A stretch of DNA of 6,919 nt from Clostridia bacterium (GCA_017441045.1 JAFSAK010000077.1:1-6919); one strand, 5' to 3'. Shown: positions 1-6,660, counted from the first letter of the stretch. Made by a program: numbers and translations. The notes: a model not told the origin generated them from the sequence alone.

Positions 1-308
1 GCATCGGCCTTTAATTTCTGCAAAATGATGGCAGAAATTTCTTGAGGAGTATATTTCTTATCATCGATAGCAACGGTATAAGCGGTACCCATTTCACGCT
101 TAATAGAACTGACAGTTCTATCGGGGTTAGTGATGGCCTGACGCTTTGCAACCTGACCTACCATTCTTTCACCTGTTTTTGAGAAAGCAACAACGGAAGG
201 TGTTGTTCTGCCGCCTTCGGCATTTGCGATTACTACTGCTTCGCCGCCTTCCATAACGGCAACGCAAGAGTTAGTTGTACCTAAGTCAATTCCAATAATT
301 TTTCCCAT
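1..308 (-). CDS. dnaK: Molecular chaperone DnaK (Hsp70), N-terminal part, cut by the window edge
   Basis: DnaK is the cytoplasmic ATP-dependent Hsp70 chaperone, working with DnaJ and GrpE to fold and rescue proteins. Only the first 102 codons are visible; the rest lies beyond the left edge. The translation opens [20 protein letters not shown], the invariant phosphate-1 loop of the Hsp70 actin-like ATPase domain (about residues 5-14). The typical [11 protein letters not shown] and [13 protein letters not shown] segments follow at about residues 35-65, then the KREMG and YTPQEISA stretches. The start is fixed by the family's normal N terminus and by a perfect AGGAGG at 318-323, 9 nt upstream. 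The gene lies 41 nt downstream of grpE, with no promoter or terminator visible between them, so it is read as third gene of the hrcA operon. Identification is certain; nothing is odd in the visible part. Confidence 0.97.
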   Translation of the reverse strand, partial: MGKIIGIDLGTTNSCVAVMEGGEAVVIANAEGGRTTPSVVAFSKTGERMVGQVAKRQAITNPDRTVSSIKREMGTAYTVAIDDKKYTPQEISAIILQKLKAD

Positions 309-317
309 AATAATTTT

Positions 318-323
318 CCTCCT
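318..323 (-). promoter_or_regulatory. Ribosome binding site of dnaK
   Basis: On the minus strand this reads AGGAGG, a full match to the anti-Shine-Dalgarno core, 9 nt before the dnaK ATG (306-308). It fits the strong translation expected for this chaperone. Confidence 0.85.
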
Positions 324-349
324 AAGAAAATATCTTTATTTTTCAAATA

Positions 350-865
350 TTAGTTTGCCACTTGTACCATAGCGGCGCGGATGACGGTATCACCCAATTT
401 ATATCCTTTTTGGAGAACTTGCGAAATAACATTTTCGCCAAGTGTCTCATCCTCAATATGCATAACTGCTTCGTGGAAATTAGGATCGAAGGTATCGCCT
501 ACCTTACCAATTTCTTCAATGCCTAGATTACCTGCAAGGGCTTCAAACTGCTTAACTATGAGTTCGATTCCTTTAATATAATCTTCGCTTCCTTTATCTG
601 CAGCAGAGGCACGGTCTATATTATCAAGTATTGGCAAAATTTGTTTGATAATTCCCGCCTTTGCATATTCGGCTACGCCTGCGCGCTCCCTTTCGGTGCG
701 CTTTTTAAAGTTATCAAATTCTGCGGCAGTCCTCTTAAGCAAATCGTTTTTACTTTCAAGTTCTGCCTTCAATGCATCAATCTCCGAATCCTTTTTGGAT
801 TTTTTCTTTTCCTTTTTTTCCGGCTCGGGAGTAGATGATTCATTAGTTTTAACTTCTTCGCTCAT
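350..865 (-). CDS. grpE: Nucleotide exchange factor GrpE
   Basis: GrpE is the cytoplasmic dimeric co-chaperone that ejects ADP from DnaK. The product is 171 residues, normal for the family. In order it has a charged, disordered N terminus rich in Lys and Glu (about 1-28), a long helix predicted to form the dimer coiled coil (about 29-60, containing AAEFDNFKKRTERER), a helical bundle with the ILPILDNIDRA motif (about 75-88), and the C-terminal beta domain. That domain shows FDPNFHEAV (126-134) and the family signature GYKLGDTVIRAAMVQV (154-169). The frame can be read 18 nt further upstream to 883. I chose the inner ATG at 863-865 because it has GGAGGA at 871-876 with 5 nt spacing and gives a typical MSEE start. 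The hrcA stop codon ends 1 nt before it, so the genes are probably translationally coupled. Confidence 0.96.
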   Translation of the reverse strand: MSEEVKTNESSTPEPEKKEKKKSKKDSEIDALKAELESKNDLLKRTAAEFDNFKKRTERERAGVAEYAKAGIIKQILPILDNIDRASAADKGSEDYIKGIELIVKQFEALAGNLGIEEIGKVGDTFDPNFHEAVMHIEDETLGENVISQVLQKGYKLGDTVIRAAMVQVAN

Positions 866-866
866 T

Positions 867-1898
867 TTAATCCTCCATATCAAGTTTTGCCTCGGTCATA
901 AGTCCCGTAAGTTTAGAGGCAACATATTCAATACTCGGTATAATCTGTTCATAGGACATTCGACTATTGCCTATAACTCCGATTTTACCGCAAAATCCGT
1001 TATTCCAACTATAATCGCTTAAAACGATTACCTTGCCTTCAAGTTCAGATATTTTTAGTTCGTTACCGAAGATAACCTGCGTTTTTTCACTCGGCTCGGT
1101 TAATACCGAAAGGAGCGAATCGCTATTTGAAACAAGGCCTAAAAGTTTATTGGCATCGGTTTCGCCAAATAAATTATAAAGATTTGAAATTCCGCTTATT
1201 TGAATTTTTGAATTTCCAAGCTGCTCTGCCATATCATAGGTTTCAGTTAAAACGGGCATAAGCGAAAAGGAATCAAATCCTAAAGCGGCCATTAAATTCT
1301 GAAGCCCCGCCTTATTAAATTCCAAAAGCGGTTTGTTTTTAAGATTTTTATTAACTACATTATAAAGATTATCCTTAAACGCTTCATCAATGCCATCCGA
1401 TAAACGCACCATACGGCTATCAGTTCTGCCATCACTTGTTACAACAAGTAAAATTCCGCTTCTTGCGGAAATCGACAAAATTTCCACCTTTTTTAAGGTA
1501 ACATTCTTACCGACCGTAAATCCGGAAACGGCGGGGAGACCCGTTAATTCCGAAAGGGCATCTGCGGCATATTTAGGAATATTTTGAGGGTCGCACCCTA
1601 CACTGCCCAAATGAACATTTATAAAATCCTTGGTATTGTTTTCGAGATTTTGCGGCTCCATAAGGGTATTTATATAAAGATTATAGCCGCGGCTTGTTGG
1701 CACCCTACCCGCAGAGGTATGAGGTTGAGCGAGAAATCCAAGAGAGCAAAGGTCGCTCATCTCATTTCGAAGGGTAGCAGATGATGGCGCATTTTCAAGA
1801 AGCTCTGCGAGTACCTTTGAACCAACGGGCTCACCCGTTTCAATATAGGTTCGCACTACGGCGGCAAGTACCGCCATTTTTCTCGGCGTTAATTCCAC
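867..1898 (-). CDS. hrcA: Heat-inducible transcription repressor HrcA
   Basis: HrcA is the dimeric repressor that binds CIRCE operators and shuts off dnaK and groE operons until heat stress; in known systems GroEL keeps it active. The product is 343 residues, the usual family length. The N-terminal winged helix (about 1-80) carries the family blocks SSATLRNEMSDLCSLGFL and QPHTSAGRVPTSRGY. The rest corresponds to the GAF-like and insert domains, including the LTGLPAVS region and the C-terminal IGVIGNSRMSYEQIIPSIEY block. The start codon is GTG at 1896-1898, preceded by AAGGGGGTGG about 4-13 nt upstream, close to the ideal AAGGAGGTG. hrcA is the first gene of its own operon, with a CIRCE element 47 nt upstream of the start, so it is autoregulated. 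Its last codons supply the grpE ribosome binding site. Confidence 0.97.
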   Translation of the reverse strand: MELTPRKMAVLAAVVRTYIETGEPVGSKVLAELLENAPSSATLRNEMSDLCSLGFLAQPHTSAGRVPTSRGYNLYINTLMEPQNLENNTKDFINVHLGSVGCDPQNIPKYAADALSELTGLPAVSGFTVGKNVTLKKVEILSISARSGILLVVTSDGRTDSRMVRLSDGIDEAFKDNLYNVVNKNLKNKPLLEFNKAGLQNLMAALGFDSFSLMPVLTETYDMAEQLGNSKIQISGISNLYNLFGETDANKLLGLVSNSDSLLSVLTEPSEKTQVIFGNELKISELEGKVIVLSDYSWNNGFCGKIGVIGNSRMSYEQIIPSIEYVASKLTGLMTEAKLDMED

Positions 1899-1902
1899 TG
1901 CG

Positions 1903-1912
1903 CCACCCCCTT
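1903..1912 (-). promoter_or_regulatory. Ribosome binding site deciding the GTG start of hrcA
   Basis: The minus strand reads AAGGGGGTGG, one base away from AAGGAGGTGG, ending 4 nt before the GTG at 1896-1898. A second GTG lies inside the site but is 8 nt upstream and out of frame. The site therefore supports the downstream GTG as the hrcA start. Confidence 0.65.
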
Positions 1913-1945
1913 ATAAAACGCTATTTAAAATGGATTATTTTGGTG

Positions 1946-1972
1946 TTAGCACTCCACTCTCTCGAGTGCTAA
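1946..1972 (-). promoter_or_regulatory. CIRCE operator (HrcA binding site)
   Basis: This is a perfect match to the CIRCE consensus TTAGCACTC-N9-GAGTGCTAA, with arms at 1946-1954 and 1964-1972. The dyad extends by one further base pair on each side (1945-1973). It lies immediately downstream of the predicted -10 box, so the expected transcription start falls at its outer edge. HrcA bound here would block initiation. The element also sits at the 5' end of the roughly 75-nt hrcA leader. Confidence 0.98.
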
Positions 1973-1979
1973 CAATTAT

Positions 1980-2007
1980 ATTATAACCACCTTTTCCTAA
2001 AAGTCAA
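1980..2007 (-). promoter_or_regulatory. Sigma-A type promoter of the hrcA-grpE-dnaK operon
   Basis: On the minus strand a -35 box TTGACT (2002-2007) and a -10 box TATAAT (1980-1985) are separated by 16 nt. A second overlapping TATAAT at 1975-1980 would give a 21-nt spacer and is less likely. An AT-rich stretch directly upstream (about 2011-2030) could act as an UP element. The predicted start near 1973 abuts CIRCE, the classical arrangement for HrcA-controlled promoters. Confidence 0.85.
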
Positions 2008-2025
2008 TAGTTTTTGAAAAAATTT

Positions 2026-2042
2026 TTTGACTTTCCCTGACC
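2026..2042 (-). promoter_or_regulatory. Possible CtsR-like tandem heptad upstream of the hrcA promoter
   Basis: The minus strand reads GGTCAGG-GAA-AGTCAAA. The known CtsR operator is two direct RGTCAAA heptads separated by NAN. Here the second heptad matches 7/7, the spacer fits, and the first heptad matches 5/7. The site is upstream of the -35 box rather than over the start, which is not the commonest CtsR position. Dual HrcA/CtsR control of dnaK is known in Staphylococcus aureus. This is a motif resemblance only. Confidence 0.3.
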
Positions 2043-2082
2043 TTTTTACAATTTGTTAATATTCTATTTCATTAAATCATAT

Positions 2083-2120
2083 AAAAACACCGAACCCCCG
2101 TGTTTCCACGGGGGCTCAGC
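2083..2120 (-). terminator. Rho-independent terminator of the large surface-protein gene
   Basis: The minus strand has an 8-bp perfect stem CCCCCGTG/CACGGGGG (arms 2107-2114 and 2095-2102) closed by a GAAA tetraloop. With wobble pairs the stem extends outward to about 2119/2090. It is followed by G and five U residues (2083-2087). The hairpin starts about 40 nt past the stop codon at 2159-2161 and lies upstream of the hrcA promoter, so it separates the two transcription units. The 38 nt between stop and hairpin hold nothing else recognisable. Confidence 0.9.
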
Positions 2121-2158
2121 TAGGTCTGAAAAGAGAAATATCTTATTTCGAATTAGAT

Positions 2159-5100
2159 TTATTCTTCTTCGTTATTCTTTTTCTTTTTAAGAATTACGAA
2201 GATTATAATACCTGCAGCAATTATAAGAACTACTGCTCCGCCTACGATAAGAAGCCAGAGATAATCGAATCCATCGCCGTTGTTCTTGCGAACAAACTTG
2301 ATTTTCTTCTTTCTCTTGGGTTTATCATAGTCATCATCTTCTTCGACGGATTCATCCTCATCGGTGTCATCATCGTCATCAGTCAATGTATTGTTCATAT
2401 CGGTAGGTCCTTCTTCTTCGAATTCGATTTCAGCGAATTCGCAGAAGGCAAAACTCATACTTGTGGCATCATCAGTGGTCACAACGAAGTAATCATCTAC
2501 AGTCACAAAATCAACCATTACATATTCGCCGTAATGACTTGTAAGGACATATGGGTCACCGCTTCCCTTGAACAAGGACTCGGGCAAGTAAATCTTTACT
2601 TCACGACCGCCAAGATCACTTACTATATTACCGTTTATATCAAGGAGATATACATCATAGATATCAGATGCAAATACTGCGCTCTGAGCAGCCAATGCCT
2701 TCTTTTCATCCGAATTTGCCTCACGCTTAACTATCATTATGTCCTGAACGGTAGCAAATACATCGTTATCGCGTAGGGCTACTACATCGGCGCGAATACC
2801 TGTTTCCTCATCAGTTACGGATGCGGCGGCGCCTTCGGCAGCGCTGTAACCGACAACTTCAAGGCCATTAACCTTCATTTCGGCTATGATAGAAAGTATC
2901 ATATTGCTCTTTGTATAGTATTGCTGAGTTGATTCAACAATCTCAACTCTTACATACTGAGCGGTTTTAGGTAAGAAATTATATGAGTAACTACCATTTT
3001 CAGCATCTGACTTCTCATCAAATACCATAAGAGGTTCTGCATCTTTGCCAAATAGGGATATATCATCCTCGCCTGCATAGAATTTAAGTTCGCTTGGCCA
3101 ATAATCTTTACTGCTTCCTGCGATAAACTCGATTTCATCGATAGCCATCAAGTTACCAAGGTCAAGAAGCATATTAATAGTTACTCTATCGTTTCCATCC
3201 TTATCACCAAGGGAACCGCCGTAAAGGTCGGCTACTGTACCCTCTTCGCCGTCAAATGCATTAATCAAACCGTAAATGGGTTCAGCATTCCAAGCGGTAA
3301 GGTATTCATTGGCTGATTCGAAGGTAGAAACCAAGCTATAGTCACTCTTATCTTCAAGCCACAAGGTTACATTACCTGCGTTTTCTTGCATAAGATTCAT
3401 ATAAGCAAATTCCTGAGTGTTCCAACCGATTACTTCAAACTCGGTGGGGTCAAAGGTACCGTCTGCAGTATCGGTTATAGAGAATCTTACATAACGGGCA
3501 TAAACGGGTGTTTCACCAAAGGTTTTTGAAACAACATTTGTTGCCTCGCCGTCATAATTAACAACGCAGTTTTCTTCATCCCAAACACCTTCTACTGTTT
3601 CGGAGGCGTAAACCTTAAGTCCCTTAATATTTTCTGTAAGGGTTGAGAGTTTAATAGAATTTATTGCCTTATTAGCGCAAAGATTGAACAAGAAATCAAT
3701 GTTCTTGTCGTTTTGAGCAATATGAGCGGCCACGGTATAATCGCCATCATAAGCGCGTTTATAATCATCACCGCTATATTCAGTTTCCGAAACGGTGGTT
3801 TTATTTCCACCTGCATCGGTTCTGTAAACCTCAACGGGAACATGGTTAAGGAAGTTAATCTCGGCTAAGGGCTTAACATATTCTGTACCGAAAACACCAA
3901 GGTCATAAATTCTGGGATATGAAAGGTCGTTACGATAAGCTGTTAGAGACGCATAATCGCATACGGGAACGATAATACGGAAAGCTATAAATCTTCCGAC
4001 AGCGCCTTTTCCCGCAGCATTAAACACCTGAGTGATGCTGGTTCCGTTAGGACCATCTGACATATTGTTATAAGATATAATCTTGCTTTCGCTTCTGGTG
4101 AGCAGGGCTCTTTCGGTAGAAGCGTATATCTCATATTTACCTGTTGCAAGATATTTACCGTCAGCGTGGTTAAGAAGTATCTTCTCTAAGTTATATACTT
4201 TCTTAAGGTCGAAAATTATATAATAAGAAATCTCATCGCCTACCTCGGAAATAAAGCTGGACGCTGTTGAGAAACCGGCTCCCGTTGACTTATCCAAGTC
4301 GACTATTACATCCTTGCCGTACTTCAGACCAGCTTGCTCCCACTTGGTCATAGGACCTGTGCCGCTCTTAACATAGGTAACAACGCCCTTGTCATCAAGT
4401 AAACTGTCGCCCAAGGACTTCATCTGTTCTGTGGTATAAGCGCCTGTTACAACATTATATGTAACAATATCACCGTAGGCCGCAAGTTCAGATATAACCA
4501 AATCGTTGGTTCCTGCGCCATAGAATCTGAATGCAACATAGTTGCCGCTTATCTGAGGTTTACCATCAAAATTGAATTTCTGAATCTGGTCGCCGTTTTC
4601 GTTATTGAAGCTTGCAACGATTGAATCGGTTGCAAAAAGCTTTTCTATACTATTTGCAACATAAATTCTGTAATTCATCTTAGCCAAATCGGAATTACTG
4701 CTAAGACCTACAACGAAATCATTTACATTTACAGCGCCGTTAAAGGCATACACAAGCTCTGCATAAGAACCTTCGGCGGTGAAATCAAGCCCTGATAAAG
4801 CATATTCTGTAGAGAAATCACCATCATAAAGAGCATCAAGAGCATCTAAAGTGAGTTCATTCTTATCAGTGCCATCATAATAGTAGGCAAATGCTGTTGC
4901 TTTGGGTAATGCGTTATCGCCTAAACCGGCTATATCGCTCTGGGCCGCATCATAGTTAGCATAGCTATCGGTATTACATGTGAAGCTTGCGCCTATTTCA
5001 TCCCTGAGGGCAGTAGCCTTAGCCAAGGCATTAACAAAAGCTTCGGTGCCTGAAAGACTGCTGATATCTACCTTATTTGCTGCATATACCCAATCGGCAA

Positions 5101-6643
5101 TGGACCAACCGGTAGTATCACCCTTAGGAAGTGTTGTGTTATCGCTTAGTCCCATCCAAGCCGCTTTAAGTTGGGCTATGGTAACTTCTAATTCAATTGC
5201 TTCATTTGAAACTACCGCATTAAGAGCATTACCAAAAGCTACAAAACTTTCATCATCAGCAGCAAAGGTTTCATTCTTAACCGCATCATTATAGAAGTAA
5301 ATAGCTTCTGCCAAGAAGGAAACGGGGTCAGATTCTATAAGACCTAAAACTGTATTGCTAACTGCGGTAAAGTTAACCTTCATAGAGCCAACACTTACTT
5401 CGCCCTGTCCTGAGAAGTCAAAACCGAAACCATAAAGTTTCTGGTCGCCGAAGGCGAAAACCTTCTGATTGAATTCTCCGGGCGCGGAAAGCTGGGAAGA
5501 TGATATATTCTTCCATGCGCTTCCGAGTTTGGCTGCTTCGTAATAAGAAGGGTCATTCCAGTTAGCGCCATTTTGACCGTGAATACGGGGTCTTCCTGCC
5601 ATTCCGTCGGTTGTTTTGATATATACCGAGAAATCTGTAAAGTTAGAGGCGGGAAGCTTTGTCAGTCCGCCATCCGCGCGAGCAAATACAACATAATCTG
5701 CCCAGTCGCTCGCATTACCCTTATTTCCATCATCCAAACCAACAGAGGGAGCTGTAAAGGTTGCATATTTAGGACCTAAAACGTTTGTTTCGGTAAGGTC
5801 GGTACCGCTGTAAGCGGAAGAATCGTATACATTGAGTCCCTCGACGGGAACATTCTGACCGTTCCAAAGGGTTACGGGAACCAAGGTTTCGGTTACGGTG
5901 AGTGTCTTCCAGGTATCTGCTATACCGCCTACCAACTTATCAAGGGTGAATTTGATACCTGCGTCTTCGGCGGCTTCTACAAAGGCGGCGAAAGCGGTAT
6001 CATCTTCTGCATAGTATCCGTTGGTAATTGCTTCAAAATAGAAATCGGAAGCCGCCTTCATAAAGGCATCGGTATCGGTTGAAGCAAGGGCGAGAACATC
6101 ATCGGTAACTGCGCTGAAGGTTGCTTTCATTGTACCGATAAATATTTCTCCGCCTCCCGTAAAGTCAAAGCCGATTCCTGTAAGAGCATCAGTTTTGCTT
6201 AAATTATTTTTATCTGCTTTTGACCAAAGCTTGCTCTGCTCAGGTAAATCGGTCATTTTGAGCTCTATCCAAGCGCCCGAAGAACCAATTTTATCATTCA
6301 AATAGACACTAGGATCATTCCATAGTATCTGGTTATTGGCAAGATGAGCTTTGGGTCTTGCGGCTATACTGGGATTGGAGGATTTAATATATACGCTATA
6401 TCCCTTAAGGTTTTTAACACCGAGGGCCGAATCCCCACCTACGCTACTGAATATAATGTGATCTTTCCAGTCACCGGCATTTCTGTTTTGTTCCTGACCG
6501 CTAACTATATCCGATTTAATAACGGTATAGGTTGCATATTTACTACCAAGTACGCTCGTATCAGTAAGGTCGGTACCTGTATAAGCAGAAGTATCATTAA
6601 GTTGAATGCCTGAACCTGCTACTTTATATCCGCTCCAAACAGT
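2159..6643 (-). CDS. Giant membrane-anchored surface protein with tandem modules and discoidin-like domains, 5' end missing
   Basis: This is a large extracellular protein, probably a glycan- or matrix-binding adhesin; I do not recognise a named family. About 1,495 residues are visible. Residue numbers here count from the TTG at 6299-6301, but homology continues 114 residues upstream of it to about 6643, and the frame is open to a TGA at 6728-6730 with no start codon or signal peptide. Order: two tandem modules of about 245 residues (about -114 to 135, and 143-386); a mostly helical linker (387-483); four degenerate beta-sandwich domains resembling F5/8 type C/discoidin (484-610, 660-806, 838-959, 1012-1152), with hallmarks such as LYDGDFST, AYDGDY, AFDGEEGT, ARYVRFSI and AQYVRVEIVE; a C-terminal beta domain (about 1160-1288); an acidic run (1307-1326) then a basic run (1327-1338); a transmembrane helix (1348-1370) and a KKKK-type cytoplasmic tail. 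There is no LPXTG motif or catalytic domain. It ends before a strong terminator. Confidence 0.85.
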   Translation of the reverse strand, partial: TVWSGYKVAGSGIQLNDTSAYTGTDLTDTSVLGSKYATYTVIKSDIVSGQEQNRNAGDWKDHIIFSSVGGDSALGVKNLKGYSVYIKSSNPSIAARPKAHLANNQILWNDPSVYLNDKIGSSGAWIELKMTDLPEQSKLWSKADKNNLSKTDALTGIGFDFTGGGEIFIGTMKATFSAVTDDVLALASTDTDAFMKAASDFYFEAITNGYYAEDDTAFAAFVEAAEDAGIKFTLDKLVGGIADTWKTLTVTETLVPVTLWNGQNVPVEGLNVYDSSAYSGTDLTETNVLGPKYATFTAPSVGLDDGNKGNASDWADYVVFARADGGLTKLPASNFTDFSVYIKTTDGMAGRPRIHGQNGANWNDPSYYEAAKLGSAWKNISSSQLSAPGEFNQKVFAFGDQKLYGFGFDFSGQGEVSVGSMKVNFTAVSNTVLGLIESDPVSFLAEAIYFYNDAVKNETFAADDESFVAFGNALNAVVSNEAIELEVTIAQLKAAWMGLSDNTTLPKGDTTGWSIADWVYAANKVDISSLSGTEAFVNALAKATALRDEIGASFTCNTDSYANYDAAQSDIAGLGDNALPKATAFAYYYDGTDKNELTLDALDALYDGDFSTEYALSGLDFTAEGSYAELVYAFNGAVNVNDFVVGLSSNSDLAKMNYRIYVANSIEKLFATDSIVASFNNENGDQIQKFNFDGKPQISGNYVAFRFYGAGTNDLVISELAAYGDIVTYNVVTGAYTTEQMKSLGDSLLDDKGVVTYVKSGTGPMTKWEQAGLKYGKDVIVDLDKSTGAGFSTASSFISEVGDEISYYIIFDLKKVYNLEKILLNHADGKYLATGKYEIYASTERALLTRSESKIISYNNMSDGPNGTSITQVFNAAGKGAVGRFIAFRIIVPVCDYASLTAYRNDLSYPRIYDLGVFGTEYVKPLAEINFLNHVPVEVYRTDAGGNKTTVSETEYSGDDYKRAYDGDYTVAAHIAQNDKNIDFLFNLCANKAINSIKLSTLTENIKGLKVYASETVEGVWDEENCVVNYDGEATNVVSKTFGETPVYARYVRFSITDTADGTFDPTEFEVIGWNTQEFAYMNLMQENAGNVTLWLEDKSDYSLVSTFESANEYLTAWNAEPIYGLINAFDGEEGTVADLYGGSLGDKDGNDRVTINMLLDLGNLMAIDEIEFIAGSSKDYWPSELKFYAGEDDISLFGKDAEPLMVFDEKSDAENGSYSYNFLPKTAQYVRVEIVESTQQYYTKSNMILSIIAEMKVNGLEVVGYSAAEGAAASVTDEETGIRADVVALRDNDVFATVQDIMIVKREANSDEKKALAAQSAVFASDIYDVYLLDINGNIVSDLGGREVKIYLPESLFKGSGDPYVLTSHYGEYVMVDFVTVDDYFVVTTDDATSMSFAFCEFAEIEFEEEGPTDMNNTLTDDDDDTDEDESVEEDDDYDKPKRKKKIKFVRKNNGDGFDYLWLLIVGGAVVLIIAAGIIIFVILKKKKNNEEE
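5144..5875 (-). repeat. Second copy of the ~245-residue surface-protein module
   Basis: Residues 143-386 of the surface protein repeat the upstream module along its whole length. Shared blocks in order are VTLWNGQ, SSAYSGTDLTETNVLGPKYAT, ASDW, FSVYIKT, RPRIHGQN, WNDPSYY, GFGFDFSGQGEVSVGSMKVNF and a helical end (DPVSFLAEAIYFYNDAVKNE). The first two thirds look like a beta-rich, possibly jelly-roll binding domain and the last third is helical. The copies are clearly related in protein sequence but well diverged, so this is an old duplication. Confidence 0.85.
5897..6643 (-). repeat. First visible copy of the ~245-residue surface-protein module
   Basis: Reading the minus strand upstream of the TTG at 6301 gives TVWSGYKV, then TSAYTGTDLTDTSVLGSKYA, GDWKDHIIF, GYSVYIKS, ARPKAHLANNQ and WNDPSVYLND. 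These run without a break into GIGFDFTGGGEIFIGTMKA and the helical end (TDAFMKAASDFYFEAITNGY). The blocks align one for one with the second copy. This shows that the coding region continues past 6301 and stops being recognisable only at the 6631-6660 junction. Confidence 0.85.
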
Positions 6644-6660
6644 ACGGAGGCCAAGGAGAG
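6631..6660. other. Junction between two unrelated, oppositely oriented 5'-truncated genes
   Basis: Left of here the minus strand encodes the surface-protein module, last supported at TVW (6635-6643). Right of here the plus strand encodes an unrelated C-terminal domain, supported from about GGQGEPVYLDG (6646 onward). Neither gene has its start, and no intergenic sequence separates them. Leucine codons change from 0 of 13 CTG on the left (first 13 leucines of the module) to 4 of 7 CTG on the right. Isoleucine changes from mostly ATA/ATT to 5 of 6 ATC in the partial plus-strand gene. Only a 4-bp inverted repeat (CTCC/GGAG) flanks the site, and no known recombination site is seen. Confidence 0.7.

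Noticed and set aside
866..883. Six-codon upstream extension of grpE (MIWRIK)
   Set aside because: The inner ATG at 863-865 has GGAGGA at 5-nt spacing and gives the usual MSEE-type N terminus. The outer start would overlap the end of hrcA and is not family-like.
645..1022. Plus-strand 125-codon open frame across grpE and hrcA
   Set aside because: It spans two certain minus-strand genes and their junction, and its Ser/Phe/Leu-rich translation is the mirror of the Lys/Glu-rich GrpE N terminus.
2027..2060. TTGACT on the plus strand as a -35 box for a rightward promoter
   Set aside because: No -10 hexamer occurs at 15-19 nt spacing, and no plus-strand gene follows, only the terminator and 3' end of the surface-protein gene.
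2135..2149. Small AT-rich hairpin GAAATA-TCT-TATTTC after the surface-protein stop
   Set aside because: A 6-bp stem with one G-C pair is too weak for a terminator or structured RNA, and a much stronger terminator lies directly downstream.
4980..5294. Plus-strand 104-codon open frame opposite the surface protein
   Set aside because: It lies wholly antisense to the second module of a well-supported coding region, has no ribosome binding site of note, and its translation is low-complexity Ala/Ser/Leu, as expected from antisense of this composition.
6344..6613. Plus-strand 89-codon open frame near the right junction
   Set aside because: It is antisense to the first surface-protein module, whose homology to the second copy is clear on the minus strand. 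The frame also ends before the GcvT-like segment and is in a different frame from it.
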